Positions 1 through 10,625 of a stretch of 64,000 bases of DNA are shown piece by piece. The notes under the pieces were generated by a model that saw only the letters and a program-made list of their open reading frames with translations, was not told the DNA's origin and did no database searches. Origin of the DNA: Smittium culicis (Eukaryota; Kickxellomycota; Harpellomycetes; Harpellales; Legeriomycetaceae); assembly GCA_001970855.1 (NCBI GenBank), contig LSSN01000074.1, positions 62,001-126,000 on the forward strand, read 5' to 3'. Position 1 is the stretch's first letter, and the number at the start of each line of letters is the position of its first letter. The translations under genes were made by a program, and so were the position numbers.

Positions 1-1380
1 GCTGTCCACACACCATTATGGTAAATGAGCCAGAGTAGAGATTTAATTTTCGGTTCTGTTCTCAGCATATGAATCGCATATCAACTATTTTTAATACTAT
101 TATCTACTATGATATCCTAATCTTTTAAGTTTGGTGATAATTCGTTATTTTTTTTTGTTAAAAATGTTCTCCCTAATTTTTAGGTGTATTCAGGAGTTTC
201 TTACCTATCAACATTAGTTTTCCTAGCGGAAATTTTTTTTTAATTTTGACTATCTGGAGTATTAAGAAAGTCAATATTTTATTTTTGACGTCAGAAGTGA
301 AAGAAAATATTTTTTTATTTCTTTATGTGAACGCTAATTTTCTGGAGAATGGCCAATTTTTCAGTTTTACGCTGTTATCTAGTACATCCTTCCACAAAAA
401 AATCTTTTTTTATATATATTTTGATTCTTTCACTTTTACTAAACTTAATATTCTCAATATTTTTGTTAACAGATATTGGTAGTGATTCAATGAATTCATA
501 TATTCGGAAAATATAAATTATTATTTAAATTTCTAGCTAGGTTCAGTTCAGCTATGAATAATACCACATAATATTAGCTGTAAACTGATTTCAGTGTTTA
601 AATTTCTATAATTAAATATACCATTCGTACTTTGAAATCAATCTGTTTGATTTATATGCTGTTTTGAGCTCAAAGGGAACATACATGACTTTTTTTAATT
701 TTATTTTTCTTCATGAAATGACGAATATATTTTCGATTATATTGAGTAGTTTTAGCGAATTATTTACTTCAAAATTCAATATATACACATGCATGGTCGT
801 GTTTTTCTATTTGAATGGCACTTATCGTCAAAACATGCTAGGAATGAGAAATATATATAATTTATAAAAAATAACTAGAAAATATTTCTAAAAAAATACA
901 GCTATGGATGTATTATTTATTTATAATGAAGGGAATATATAATAAATATTACACTTGCTGAGTTTCAAGCATAGGAAAAATTCGATCATTTTATCCTTCT
1001 CGATAGCCTTTAATTGTATTTAATAAAGCTTTTTAAAAAATAATACCTATTTAGAAACCTCTATATAACTGTAGAAACTCCTAAAAAAATAGTAAAACAA
1101 AATCAAAACGTATTTAGAATAATCTATAAACAGATTTTTATAATTATATTTGATAATTTCAATTCAAATAATTGGTTTTTTATAATTGCGAAAAAAAAAT
1201 CAATTAAAATAAATTCATAATATGTCACAATCCTCAATATGAGTACACACATTACTGTGAGAAATTTCTTTACGTAAATATCCACCTTCTCTTGTTTCAA
1301 ATCATTAAAACTGAATAAATATGATGTTACGAGACGATTACGCATGCTGTGTTTTTGGAATCAATCATATATTTGAATTA
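1..1380. other. AT-rich non-coding stretch
   Basis: I see no supportable gene here. The reading frames present are short, Phe/Ile/Lys-rich and typical of random AT-rich DNA. By distance this segment could hold the decayed 3' half (RNase H, recombinase) of the DIRS-like element whose gag and RT remains lie just to the right, but I could not read a recognisable protein. Confidence 0.5.
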
Positions 1381-1399
1381 TGGAGTCTCAGGAAATAAT

Positions 1400-3529
1400 T
1401 AGAGCTCACTTGATATCATCATCCCCTAATCTCAAGAATAATAGACTCTGAATTGCAGTTATCATTGAATGGATTTCGAATTCAATGATTTTACCGTATA
1501 AAAATTGTTATTCTTGTGTCCAAAAGTTCCCATATTATGAATCGTGGGGGTATAATGGTGATTGAAATCAATTAAGTCTTTCAAATGAAGCTTGAAGACA
1601 TCTCAATTTATTTTTTGCCAGCATTAAGTGATCTGCTGATGTCTCTAGAAGGTCCAATATATTGGCTGTAAGTGGCTTGAGAGTCATTTAATTGGTATTT
1701 ATCATCTTTTGCAGTTATTTTATTGATTTAAATAGGGGGTTAGATTATCTATAGTCACTGAACTTAAAAACTAAGCTTCGAGAGCTTGTATTAAAATAAG
1801 TATTTGTAATTTTGATATATCTCTTAGATCCCTCAAATGATTACATACTTTACAGCAAAGATACCACCTAAACCCCATTGGACCTGGCAAATATCACTAC
1901 TGTTCGGTTTATCACGGTATATATCAGCGGAATCTGTGGCAACTCGAATTGCACATTCATGATAGGAATTGGATGCCATTCAAGTAGAAGAAAATATAGC
2001 TCTTGCATAATTTGTGTTTAAAAGTGTATATTATTGTGCTCTGAACGCTCATAGATATCATAAAATCCTTTCATCGAATATTTAGGCAAATTTAATTGAG
2101 TGTTTCAGTCTTGAAATTCTATTCTTCGAGGCTGTGATTTAGACTGAGGAGCTCTAATACTGATAAAAGTATTCTTTTTTTATTATTTGCTGGAGTAACT
2201 AGTTTTTAAAGCTCGGTATGCTCGGTTTGATCTCATAAATTGACTTATTTGATAGATTTACGGCTATTTCATCTGTTAGAACCTTTCTGATATCCCGGAT
2301 CAGCTTTCTTTTGTATTGAAAAATGCTGAATTGTGATTGATGAAAGGTTCTTAATGGGGGCTATAAATAATCTCTGATATATTTTCCTGACAAATATGAT
2401 GTTTTTCAGTTTGAATCATACATATTTGAACATAGTGAGGCATCTCCCTACTTGAAATTCATTCTGAATCTCTGCTGAGACCACCTACCGCAACTACGAC
2501 TCCTTCGGTGAAATTTTTACGGACTGTCGATGGTCTTGCTTCATAAGACGGCTCCATCAAAGGGAACTGCAGAGGTGATTCGACACCAGCAGAACAGCTG
2601 TTGTACGAATCTTTTGAGGTTTTATTTTATTTGCACTCCCGAAAGAAATAAATTCTGATACGCATTGTGGAAAGCTCATTGAATTTGAGGATTATCAACG
2701 CCTGTTGAACAATTTTTGGTTTTTTATCAGGCTATTACTGCGTCGGTTCTCTTAGAATCTCCAACTTCTTGTGCAGGTTATCCAACCTAACTTGAATTAC
2801 TATTGAGGCTATTTTCGACAACAGCGCGGCAATAGTCTGGTAAATCAAAACTCGGGACCCTATGTGGTTTCAATTAAACGGCTATTTTGAGTCCCGTGTT
2901 GGTAATTATAGTCACTAGGCGTAGTAACTTGTTCCAGGGCTAGCTGAATATCATAAATAGTGGAGGCATATTTCTTATCTTCGGTTGAATCTGTACCTTT
3001 CAATTTCGGTGTGATGTGGTCGATTTAATTAGTATTTGTGCAATAATGAATTACGGAATTGCGTTCTACTTCGACTAATTGTGATAGGAAGAAGTCTTAA
3101 ATTGATTGAAGAACTTCGGTAAGCTATGGATAGATAGAAAATTCTGTAACGGGTGTCCTTTTTGTAGCATATGAATCTTCTGGCTCATGTTTACGCGCAT
3201 TTTCACGTAGTAGTCGTTTCAATATCTCAGAAAGTACTATTAGCATTTCTTGAAATGCTGGATTTTGTGATTCTACTGTCCGGCCCTCAGTATAGTAGTG
3301 TTAAGGAATACAACTATTATTATTAAGTATCGACACTTTAGCGATAAAAAGCTTTGCACTGGCAGAGTACCTTGGTGAAAGAAAAGATGATCAGGGTAAC
3401 AAAATCGTGATGTTTAAATCCTATACCATAAAAATTTTTTTATACGTACGTTTAATTCCACCTATTTTATTGATTTGTAGTTTTCGGTATAGTATTATCC
3501 AATACGATGGTAATACTTAATATTCATCC
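1400..3529 (-). mobile_element. Decayed DIRS-like retrotransposon, copy A (terminal repeat, gag, start of RT)
   Basis: Read on the minus strand, the element begins with a terminal repeat (3529 down to 3395) that matches the repeats of the two other copies in this window. A gag-like frame follows at about 3300-2450, broken by stops and frameshifts. It shows a Tyr-Pro-x-Leu-Thr-Glu start, a Phe-Phe-x-Ser block and an Ile-Gln-Leu-Ala-Leu-Glu-Gln block that also occur in copy C. The N-terminal part of a reverse transcriptase is readable at about 2450-2090 (a block like FSIQKK, then LNHSLEE..FKTETL). Below about 2090 nothing is clearly readable, and the 3' end may lie beyond the window. No frame is intact, so this is an inactive relic. 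Assignment to DIRS rests on similarity to copy C, which keeps a tyrosine recombinase remnant and inverted terminal repeats. Confidence 0.65.
3395..3529 (-). repeat. Terminal repeat of DIRS-like copy A
   Basis: The reverse complement of this stretch aligns by eye with 58241-58372 and, in inverted sense, with 62834-62974. Shared blocks are a GAyrwATw start, an ACCGAAAA box, an AATAAAA box and an inner CACGATTTTGTTACC block. The match to copy C runs past the inner boundary into the internal leader, as expected for the 5' end of the element. Confidence 0.6.
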
Positions 3530-4097
3530 TCTCTGAATTATAATTACAAGTAACCTTCTACCATAACGAATATTCGATAGTGTGGAATTGCACTAAACAA
3601 CATATAAATAAATACTGGTATTATTTATTTTTGATTCGAGAAAATTTTGAGACAGTAACTTTTTGATGATTAATAAAAAATTTATATATCGAAGTTATTC
3701 CCAAGAGCTAAAAATCAAAAAGATTATAAAAAAATATTTAAAGATTAATTTTGGGTTCATATCCGCTTTTCACATATAATTAAATAAACAACCCAAGAAA
3801 TATTAAAAATACGACATATTTTTTAATTAATTTAACAAACAGGCTAGCTTTATTATTATTATTTTTTTGCAAAGTCAATGTCAATAGTATATCAAAGTTT
3901 TTGGATTAACAAAAATAATTGATAATTTTTAATTAAAGTGTATGTTTATATGATAGCAACTACAACTAGACCTAATGTACAATTTAGAGTTGCTAAATAA
4001 ATAATTGAAAATGTAAATTTTATAGTTACAGTTCATTCATTTTATTTTTTGATTTAAATAAAAGAAATAGTTTATAAGAGTACTGCTAGAAAAAGAT
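3530..4097. other. Intergenic region downstream of RAD54
   Basis: AT-rich DNA between the retroelement relic and the 3' end of RAD54. It probably carries the RAD54 3' untranslated region and polyadenylation signals (several AATAAA-like strings on the minus strand). No gene is visible. Confidence 0.5.
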
Positions 4098-6614
4098 CTA
4101 ATGTGATTTATATTGGAATATGTAAGATATATCATCACCTGCACAGGATTTTAGTAGCATGTCGTGAGCTTTATTAATATCGGCTCTGGAAAAGTGGTCC
4201 CAAGATCCGGCGTCGCCATACTCCATTGGTTCAGGTGCTCTCATAAATTGTCTGCCGTTAACGCACCTTTTGCATTTATACGATTCGTGAGTTTCGCATT
4301 CTGTTAGCCCGCGTAGCTTAGATTTAAACAACTCTTTCATTTGCTCTCTAGAAAAATGCCTTTCGACAGATTCGCGTTCATCAACTACACAAGAAGAGAT
4401 TGATAACTTGTGTGATTGCCTCTGGAAAATCTTTTCTTCGATTGAGCCAGTAGATATGAATCTATAAATGAAACAAGTTTTTTTCTGACCGTCGCGCCAA
4501 ACACGCGCTAAGGCCTGTTGGTCAGAAGCAGGGTTCCAGTCAGGGTCAAATAATACAAGGCGATTAGCGCCAACCAAATTTATGCCACAACCACCAGCTT
4601 TACTACTTAGTAAGAATACCATATGGCCGCCATTAGGGTTATTGAACATATCTACAAGTTGCATTCTTTTTGGGATGGACAGGCTGCCATCAAGTCTTAA
4701 GTAGCCAAATCCACGTGTTTTGCACAATTCTTCAAACAAATCTAAAGTTTGAGTGTAATTTGATATTAAAACAATTTTATCTTTTTCAGGGCTTTTGCTT
4801 AGCTTGGTAAGCATTCGATCTAATAAAGACATTTTGCCGCTCCATTTAGAGTGGAATGGCGCACTTCTGCCACCGCCATAATCAGGAATGGTGGACCGCC
4901 TTTTATTGGTGTTTGTTTCGTTTTTGAGGCTAGCTTCATAATATTCATCTGGTATAACTTTTTCTGATTTTTCAATGTCTTGAGGCAGTTTTAGTAGTCC
5001 AGGGTGGTTGCAGAGCTTTTTCAAGATAGTGATTGCTTGTAGTGAGGTGTCACCACCTTGAGCACCGCCGCCTTTTTCATCATTTAAAATTTTTCTGACA
5101 GATTTTCCTTTGAGGTAAGTGTCATAAAGGTCGGTTTGTAGATCAGAAAGGGGGCAGAATATTACATGTTCGTATTTTATAGGGAGATATTTGGATAAAA
5201 GGTCGTTAGTTCTTCTGATAATAACTTTGTTAGCAATTGAGGCCAATTCAGTTAGCTTTTGATCGCTTATATTTTTTTCTTTGTCAGTAGCTTCAGAGTC
5301 ACGACCTCTTAAAATAGGAATTTCAAAATTTCTTCTAAACTCGGAGGTTTCGCCTAGTAGGCCAGGGTTAGCAAAGTTTAGTAAGCTGAAGTATTCAGTT
5401 AAATCGTTTTGAACAGGAGTACCGGTAAGAATTACTCTTCTTTTGACAGGTAAAGACGTTAAAGCAATAAAAGTTTGTGAAGAGCCATTTTTGAGGCGAT
5501 GTCCTTCATCAGCTAACAAAAGGCCATAGTTGCCTTTACTTAAAATAGGGGTGTACATTCTAAGAGTTTCATAAGAGATGATTAAGACGGGTTTCATGTT
5601 CATTCTACCTTTGCTGACAACAAAGTTTTTTAGTTCTTTTTCGACTTTATCTTTTGTTCCTTTGTTGTCACAGGCGTAAGGGGTTATGCGAATTGAGCCC
5701 AACCATTTTATAAGTTCGCTTTCCCAATTTTTAACTAAACTACTTGGGCATACAATGATGCATTTATCGATGGTAGGCTTACCAGGTTCATACGATTGCT
5801 TTATTAGGGTCCATAATAAGGTGATACATTGTAGAGTTTTTCCAAGACCCATTTCGTCAGCCATAATACATCCTTGGGCGCCTTCAACTTTTCTTCCAGT
5901 TACACAGTCGTATAAAAACTTGACACCTTCGATTTGATGCGGCCTAAGCTTTCTTCCTAAAAGTGGATCCACGACAACGGCGACTCTTTTCCTGTCAGCT
6001 TCTCCAGAGCTTTTATCTAAAATGCTAGCTAGAGTTTTTTTTTGGGGTTCTTGGTGATCTAGGCTTTCGAGGTATGCTTTGTCTTCTTCGGGGCGGTATA
6101 GAACTATGGCATCTTCGGCATCGGGGTCATGGCGAGGGCCAGTATTTTGTTGGATGACTCTTCTTATTCCAAGTTTTACACCACCACTTTTGTAAGTATT
6201 TTGAATTTGTTGGGATTGATCAGCTGGGTTTAAACTGTCAGGATTATTTTTGTCAGGGTTCATAACTCTCATAGGTGATCTAAAAGCAGAGAAAAGTTTT
6301 TTGGGTACACCTGCGGCGGGTATTGATTTCGTGATACTTAGTTCTGCAGAAGAAGCATCGTCTTTGTTTTCGGAATCATCGGTAACTTCGCTATCTTCGA
6401 TTCTGGGTCTTTTAATCCCAAGGCACACAGGTTGTAATTTTTTGATTTGGGGAGGATATTTCAAAACAGGTTTACAGGATCTAGGTTTGAAAGTTTGAGC
6501 AGAATTAGAATTTTGAGCTTTAAGCATCATTGGTGATTTGAAAGGTTTGTTTGCGGGGATGGTTTTGAAAGGCAAAGAGCTCGAATCGGGCTGGCTGCCC
6601 TGAGTTTTCAGCAT
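4098..6614 (-). CDS. RAD54: Rad54-type SNF2 DNA translocase (recombinational repair)
   Basis: Encodes 838 residues in one exon. The ATG at 6614 is preceded by an in-frame stop (TGA), which fixes the start. Rad54 is a nuclear double-strand-DNA translocase that works with Rad51 filaments in homologous recombination. About 200 Ser/Pro/Lys-rich N-terminal residues precede the motor; this part binds Rad51 in known Rad54 proteins. Visible motor motifs: LRPHQIEGVKFLYDC near 225, Walker A DEMGLGKT near 253-260, the Rad54-typical DEGH box near 368-371 (not DEAH), LTGTPVQN, and the helicase-C block DPDWNPASDQQALARVWRDG near 688-707. A Cys-rich patch (CETHESYKCKRC) lies near 780. Length lies between the human (about 750) and yeast (about 900) proteins. 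All key residues seen are present, so the gene looks functional. A generic SNF2 remodeller is unlikely because DEGH and RVWRDGQ are Rad54 hallmarks. Confidence 0.96.
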   Translation of the reverse strand: MLKTQGSQPDSSSLPFKTIPANKPFKSPMMLKAQNSNSAQTFKPRSCKPVLKYPPQIKKLQPVCLGIKRPRIEDSEVTDDSENKDDASSAELSITKSIPAAGVPKKLFSAFRSPMRVMNPDKNNPDSLNPADQSQQIQNTYKSGGVKLGIRRVIQQNTGPRHDPDAEDAIVLYRPEEDKAYLESLDHQEPQKKTLASILDKSSGEADRKRVAVVVDPLLGRKLRPHQIEGVKFLYDCVTGRKVEGAQGCIMADEMGLGKTLQCITLLWTLIKQSYEPGKPTIDKCIIVCPSSLVKNWESELIKWLGSIRITPYACDNKGTKDKVEKELKNFVVSKGRMNMKPVLIISYETLRMYTPILSKGNYGLLLADEGHRLKNGSSQTFIALTSLPVKRRVILTGTPVQNDLTEYFSLLNFANPGLLGETSEFRRNFEIPILRGRDSEATDKEKNISDQKLTELASIANKVIIRRTNDLLSKYLPIKYEHVIFCPLSDLQTDLYDTYLKGKSVRKILNDEKGGGAQGGDTSLQAITILKKLCNHPGLLKLPQDIEKSEKVIPDEYYEASLKNETNTNKRRSTIPDYGGGRSAPFHSKWSGKMSLLDRMLTKLSKSPEKDKIVLISNYTQTLDLFEELCKTRGFGYLRLDGSLSIPKRMQLVDMFNNPNGGHMVFLLSSKAGGCGINLVGANRLVLFDPDWNPASDQQALARVWRDGQKKTCFIYRFISTGSIEEKIFQRQSHKLSISSCVVDERESVERHFSREQMKELFKSKLRGLTECETHESYKCKRCVNGRQFMRAPEPMEYGDAGSWDHFSRADINKAHDMLLKSCAGDDISYIFQYKSH

Positions 6615-7940
6615 TATCCCGATAGATATTATTCAGAGTTATCGAAGAAGTGCAGTTTCAAGTGTTTGTATTAGCTGTGTCGAAAGTTGAAGCAAGAGAA
6701 TAATGATAAGGATGTTTATATTAAAAGTGGAATTTGTTGAAATTAACTGGTATGAGGTAGTAAAAGTATGGTGAGAATACGGAATACACTTGATTGAAAT
6801 ATGGGGAAGGGAAGAATAGCAAAGGTATAGAAAGAGGGAATAATACAAGAGAGAGAAAGATATTATAGCATAGCTATTTGTATTATGCTTAGGTTTATAT
6901 TTAAACCAAATTTTTTATTGCAGGCTAGAGTCGAGTTTTGATTTGCTTCCAATTCTATAGGGAACATGTCTAGCAAATCATAACTGGCCAATTAATGGTG
7001 TTTTTTATGAGGTAGGAGTATTAGACACTTTATTGCGATCATTTAAATGGTCTAAAAAGGGTTGTCTGCTGAAATGCTTGATTAAATGTCAAAATTTATA
7101 CATGATTGGCCAATAAAAAAAAGTTACAGCGAATAAGCTGTAAGAAATTCTTGTCTTTATTCAGCTAGTAAAGTTAAATTTCAGAAATATAGCCTTTTTA
7201 ATTAGGAGAGCGCCTAATAGGCTCCAAGACTGGTAATTAGTTTCGCAGCAGTTAGGCAGCAAAGAGGACTATAATATGCGGTGTACGAAAGAAAAAAGAT
7301 TTCAAAATGAGATTCCTAATACAGATTAAATCCAAAATTCGCGCTTTCGATAGCGACTTTATTCTTACGCGCAAATTTTATTAAGAAGATTTCGCGCGCT
7401 AATTCTAATAGTACAGAGAGGGTTTGAGCCCTTATGTGCGCTTCTCAGATTCTTGTTTGAGTACCGATCCTTCTAGTATCTCGCCAGAAGTGGTTAAATC
7501 TACCATTTGCTGAAAAAGTTGCAGTAAACTCAGATATCCAATAGTAGCGGGCATACTCAGAGCTTCTTTCCGCAGCAGAAAATTAAGTTTGGACAACAGC
7601 CAATGAAATGCTTATATTTATGTAGTAGTTTGATCAAATTATCTCTGCAGGGAAAAAGCTGTCAAGTAATGAAAAAAAGTTCGGCCGACGATTATTCGCA
7701 GCTATTTGTGCATTATGCCCATAAGCCAAACAATCAAAAAAAAAAATTCTGGTAGAGAAAGGGGTTGCGCATTTAGTGTTCAGATTTAAAAGGAAATGTC
7801 ACTTTTATACCGACTTTTAAGCTAAATTGAATCAATTGCAGGCTGAGAAATGAATTATTTTATACACATAAGCTAATACCAACAATATTCAAAAAATTCA
7901 ACTTTAATATAAATACTAATTACATTTCCGCGGAACTATT
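6615..7940. other. Intergenic region with a GC-richer decayed patch
   Basis: Upstream region of RAD54 (minus) and, further right, of the minisatellite. The part at about 7020-7740 is noticeably richer in G+C and CpG than its surroundings (for example the TTCGCGCGC and TTACGCGC strings near 7363-7400) but contains no open frame. It may be an old transposon remnant of a family that I cannot name. Confidence 0.35.
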
Positions 7941-8187
7941 ATTATCACTATTATCACTATTATCACTATTATCACTATTATCACTATTATCACTATTATC
8001 ACTATTATCACTATTATCACTATTATCACTATTATCACTATTATCACTATTATCACTATTATCACTATTATCACTATTATCACTATTATCACTATTATCA
8101 CTATTATCACTATTATCACTATTATCACTATTATCACTATTATCACTATTATCACTATTATCACTATTATCACTATTATCACTATTA
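7941..8187. repeat. 9-bp minisatellite, about 27 near-perfect copies
   Basis: The unit ATTATCACT is repeated about 27 times with essentially no sequence variation. Because 9 is a multiple of 3, the array gives an open frame in several phases (Val-Ile-Ile repeats on the minus strand). The resulting 99-residue frame has no other protein-like sequence and is not called as a gene. The uniformity points to recent expansion or active homogenisation. Confidence 0.95.
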
Positions 8188-9289
8188 TTATTGGCATAGT
8201 TACCAGGAAAAACATTAACAGTAATAATTATATTTTCTATAACTTTTTGTTATTTAGCTTTCGCATACAACAACTCTGAATTTTCTTCCACGGAATATAC
8301 ACAGAGCTGTGTAAAATAGCCCAGTACTGTATATAGGTACCATGTAAAGAATTTATATATATCTTATAGGTATTTATTCTGAATTTGCACTGATGCGTAT
8401 TTAAAATCAACCCTGATAATGTCTAATAGCTAAATATGCTGGCACTTGCTATTTATTCTACACACTCAACAGAGCAAATAATAGAACAGATGAGTCAAAT
8501 GTTCGTTTGTTTCTAGGAAATAGTCAGCATCTACAAATTTTGAAAAGTCTACCATTATGAATAATACATATGCAGTTTATTAACGGCGGAGGAATTTGGT
8601 CTGCATCAATAATGCAAGATTGTATTTAATATTTAAGCTTGTAGTAAATCAAGAAAAAGTGGGAATCCTGCGAATGTTTACTCGGGTGAAGGAGGATACA
8701 AAAGCCATACAAGTTACATAAGCACTATTATTTCTAGATCCGAGTACCTGTAAATATTTTGAGCTTTTTTCTTAGTCTTTTGGAACTCCTTAAATCCAAA
8801 CTTACTATCAGTATTAAAGGAACGTTAGTGCTGAATGCCTCTATAAATTTTTCATGGCCATAAAACACACCCGGATTTATTTATGAAACGTGGAGGGGGG
8901 AAGGGTGGAAGGGTGGAATTTACGGATTTTGTACTGATGGGCTTTTAAAAAATTATTATTCAGCTGTCCGAATTTTCTGTTTTTTATTAGCAATACCACT
9001 ACTTACATAAATAAAATCCCATCCACACAATGTTCTAATAATTAAGCTATAAAAGATATTTTTTTTGTCATTTATCTTTTACTACCTGCTTACCAACCCT
9101 ATTCACCTTTTATAAAAGCTGTATTCCTCTCTTCTTTCATTTTTAAGTTTCCCCGTTTGGATATTGGTCGTATATTTTGTGTCTTTTTAATACTATTTAA
9201 ATGCTATAATTCAATTCCTATTCATACCATTACGATTTAATATCATATAAAGTACTCTGTAACAAAATCAAGAAAAAATATATTTGAAA
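8188..9289. other. Upstream region of PEX11
   Basis: No gene is visible. There is a purine-rich G tract (GGAGGGGGGAAGGGTGGAAGGG) at about 8891-8913. Closer to the gene, pyrimidine-rich tracts (9060-9180) lead to the PEX11 start and probably form its promoter and 5' untranslated leader. Confidence 0.4.
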
Positions 9290-10129
9290 ATGTCAAATCA
9301 GGCCGAAAATAACGATTCCCACCCCGATTCAAAAATCGAAAAGGATACTCTTAAAGATATGTCTAAAAATTTAGTATCAGATTCAACCCAAGAAAAGGCT
9401 CCTGCTAAAAAGGAAGTTGTCCACAATAGCAACGAGATTCTAATTTCAAAACTTATCAAGTTCTTCACCTCGCATGGTGGCTGCGACAATGCACTTATGC
9501 TCATCCAGTATTCCTCCAAAATACTAGTTTGGCTATTAATGCGTTCCCCAAAACGACACGGCGCTGCAAAGCGACTCGCTTCACTCTCTGCAATTCTGTC
9601 AGACTACCGTATTTGCGCCCGTGTCACTGACTTCTTCCCGCTATACATTTCGTCAATTCACACCATTGTCAAGCCACCTCCTAATAGGCTGCTCCAGCTA
9701 ACAACAACAATACAGAGCATTTCCATGATGCTGTTCTACCCACTCGAGCGCACATACTGGCTAGCCATGCACGATATCATCCCCATGTCCCCTCAAACGA
9801 TCGGAAAAGTCGCAATATCCTCCGTCCGTTTCTGGGCCATCTGGGTCCTTTTCAACTTCCTTAGACTCGGCATCAACTACCGAGACTTGATGGCCCGCCG
9901 CGTCCAAATATTAGCCTCGAAGTCTTCTTCCGCTGAGACTATGCAGAAAGAGCTCGAAGAAGTCAACTCTCAAGTGACTACTTGGAAACGCAGCATGGTC
10001 AACAACCTCGCTTACTTCCCATTAACTTTACACTGGAGTTTCCCAAACACTATTGTCACTGACGTTATGGTCGGTATCCTCGGAACCATCGCCGGTGTCT
10101 CCTCCGCCATGAACAGATGGAACAGCTAA
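9290..10129 (+). CDS. PEX11: PEX11-family peroxisomal membrane elongation factor
   Basis: Encodes 279 residues from the ATG at 9290; a TTG two codons upstream is not needed. PEX11 proteins sit in the peroxisomal membrane, bend and elongate it, and drive peroxisome division. The first 45 or so residues are polar and charged (Glu/Lys/Asp-rich). The PEX11 fold begins near residue 50 with LISKLIKFF and the conserved DNALMLIQYSSKIL amphipathic helix, followed by RLASLSAILSDYRICARV. The central PPPNRLLQLT..SMMLFYPLERTYWL and the C-terminal LTLHWSF...TDVMVGILGTIAGV membrane segment resemble the PEX11C/gamma subgroup. No intron. Length is normal for the family. Two CoA ligases with a possible peroxisomal signal lie about 28 and 39 kb away, which fits shared organelle biology but not a cluster. 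Subgroup assignment is by eye. Confidence 0.88.
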   Translation: MSNQAENNDSHPDSKIEKDTLKDMSKNLVSDSTQEKAPAKKEVVHNSNEILISKLIKFFTSHGGCDNALMLIQYSSKILVWLLMRSPKRHGAAKRLASLSAILSDYRICARVTDFFPLYISSIHTIVKPPPNRLLQLTTTIQSISMMLFYPLERTYWLAMHDIIPMSPQTIGKVAISSVRFWAIWVLFNFLRLGINYRDLMARRVQILASKSSSAETMQKELEEVNSQVTTWKRSMVNNLAYFPLTLHWSFPNTIVTDVMVGILGTIAGVSSAMNRWNS

Positions 10130-10625
10130 TTTCCTCATAAAAAATAAAATTATCACTTCGCTTACCCTCCTCCCCATTTTTTAATTTCTGTTTCAATATA
10201 TACTATTTATCTGCTCTGTCTCCTCATTTATTTTTTTTTTTATAATAAAACTAAATCGCATAATTATTGCACTTTACCCATCTTTTATCTATCCTTTTGT
10301 CCCTATTAGAATAAATGAATTATACGAACTCATTTTTCTTAAGAATTTAATCCTATATCTATAAAACACTCACTGTCATTTTTACCTCCTCTGGCTCCAT
10401 TAAAAATTAAAAATTGCTGATTTAACTTTTCTCGATGTAATTTACATTTTATTTTATGGAAAATACGCATTTTTTTTATATTTTTCTTGATTCGTTTATA
10501 ATTAATTTATTACAAACTATTATTCATAATTTTAATTAATAAATAAAAAAAAAATTAAATGAAGGTCAGCCAAAATTCATTATACATTCAAGTCCTGCTT
10601 TAAATAGAAATAAAATAATTTATAA
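10130..10625. other. Intergenic, very AT-rich
   Basis: Holds the PEX11 3' region (AATAAA-like signals at 10143 and 10244) and the promoter side of the next gene. No gene is visible. Confidence 0.45.

Noticed and set aside
7916..8215. 99-residue open frame of Val-Ile-Ile repeats
   Set aside because: It is only the translation of the 9-bp minisatellite; there is no non-repeat coding sequence around it.
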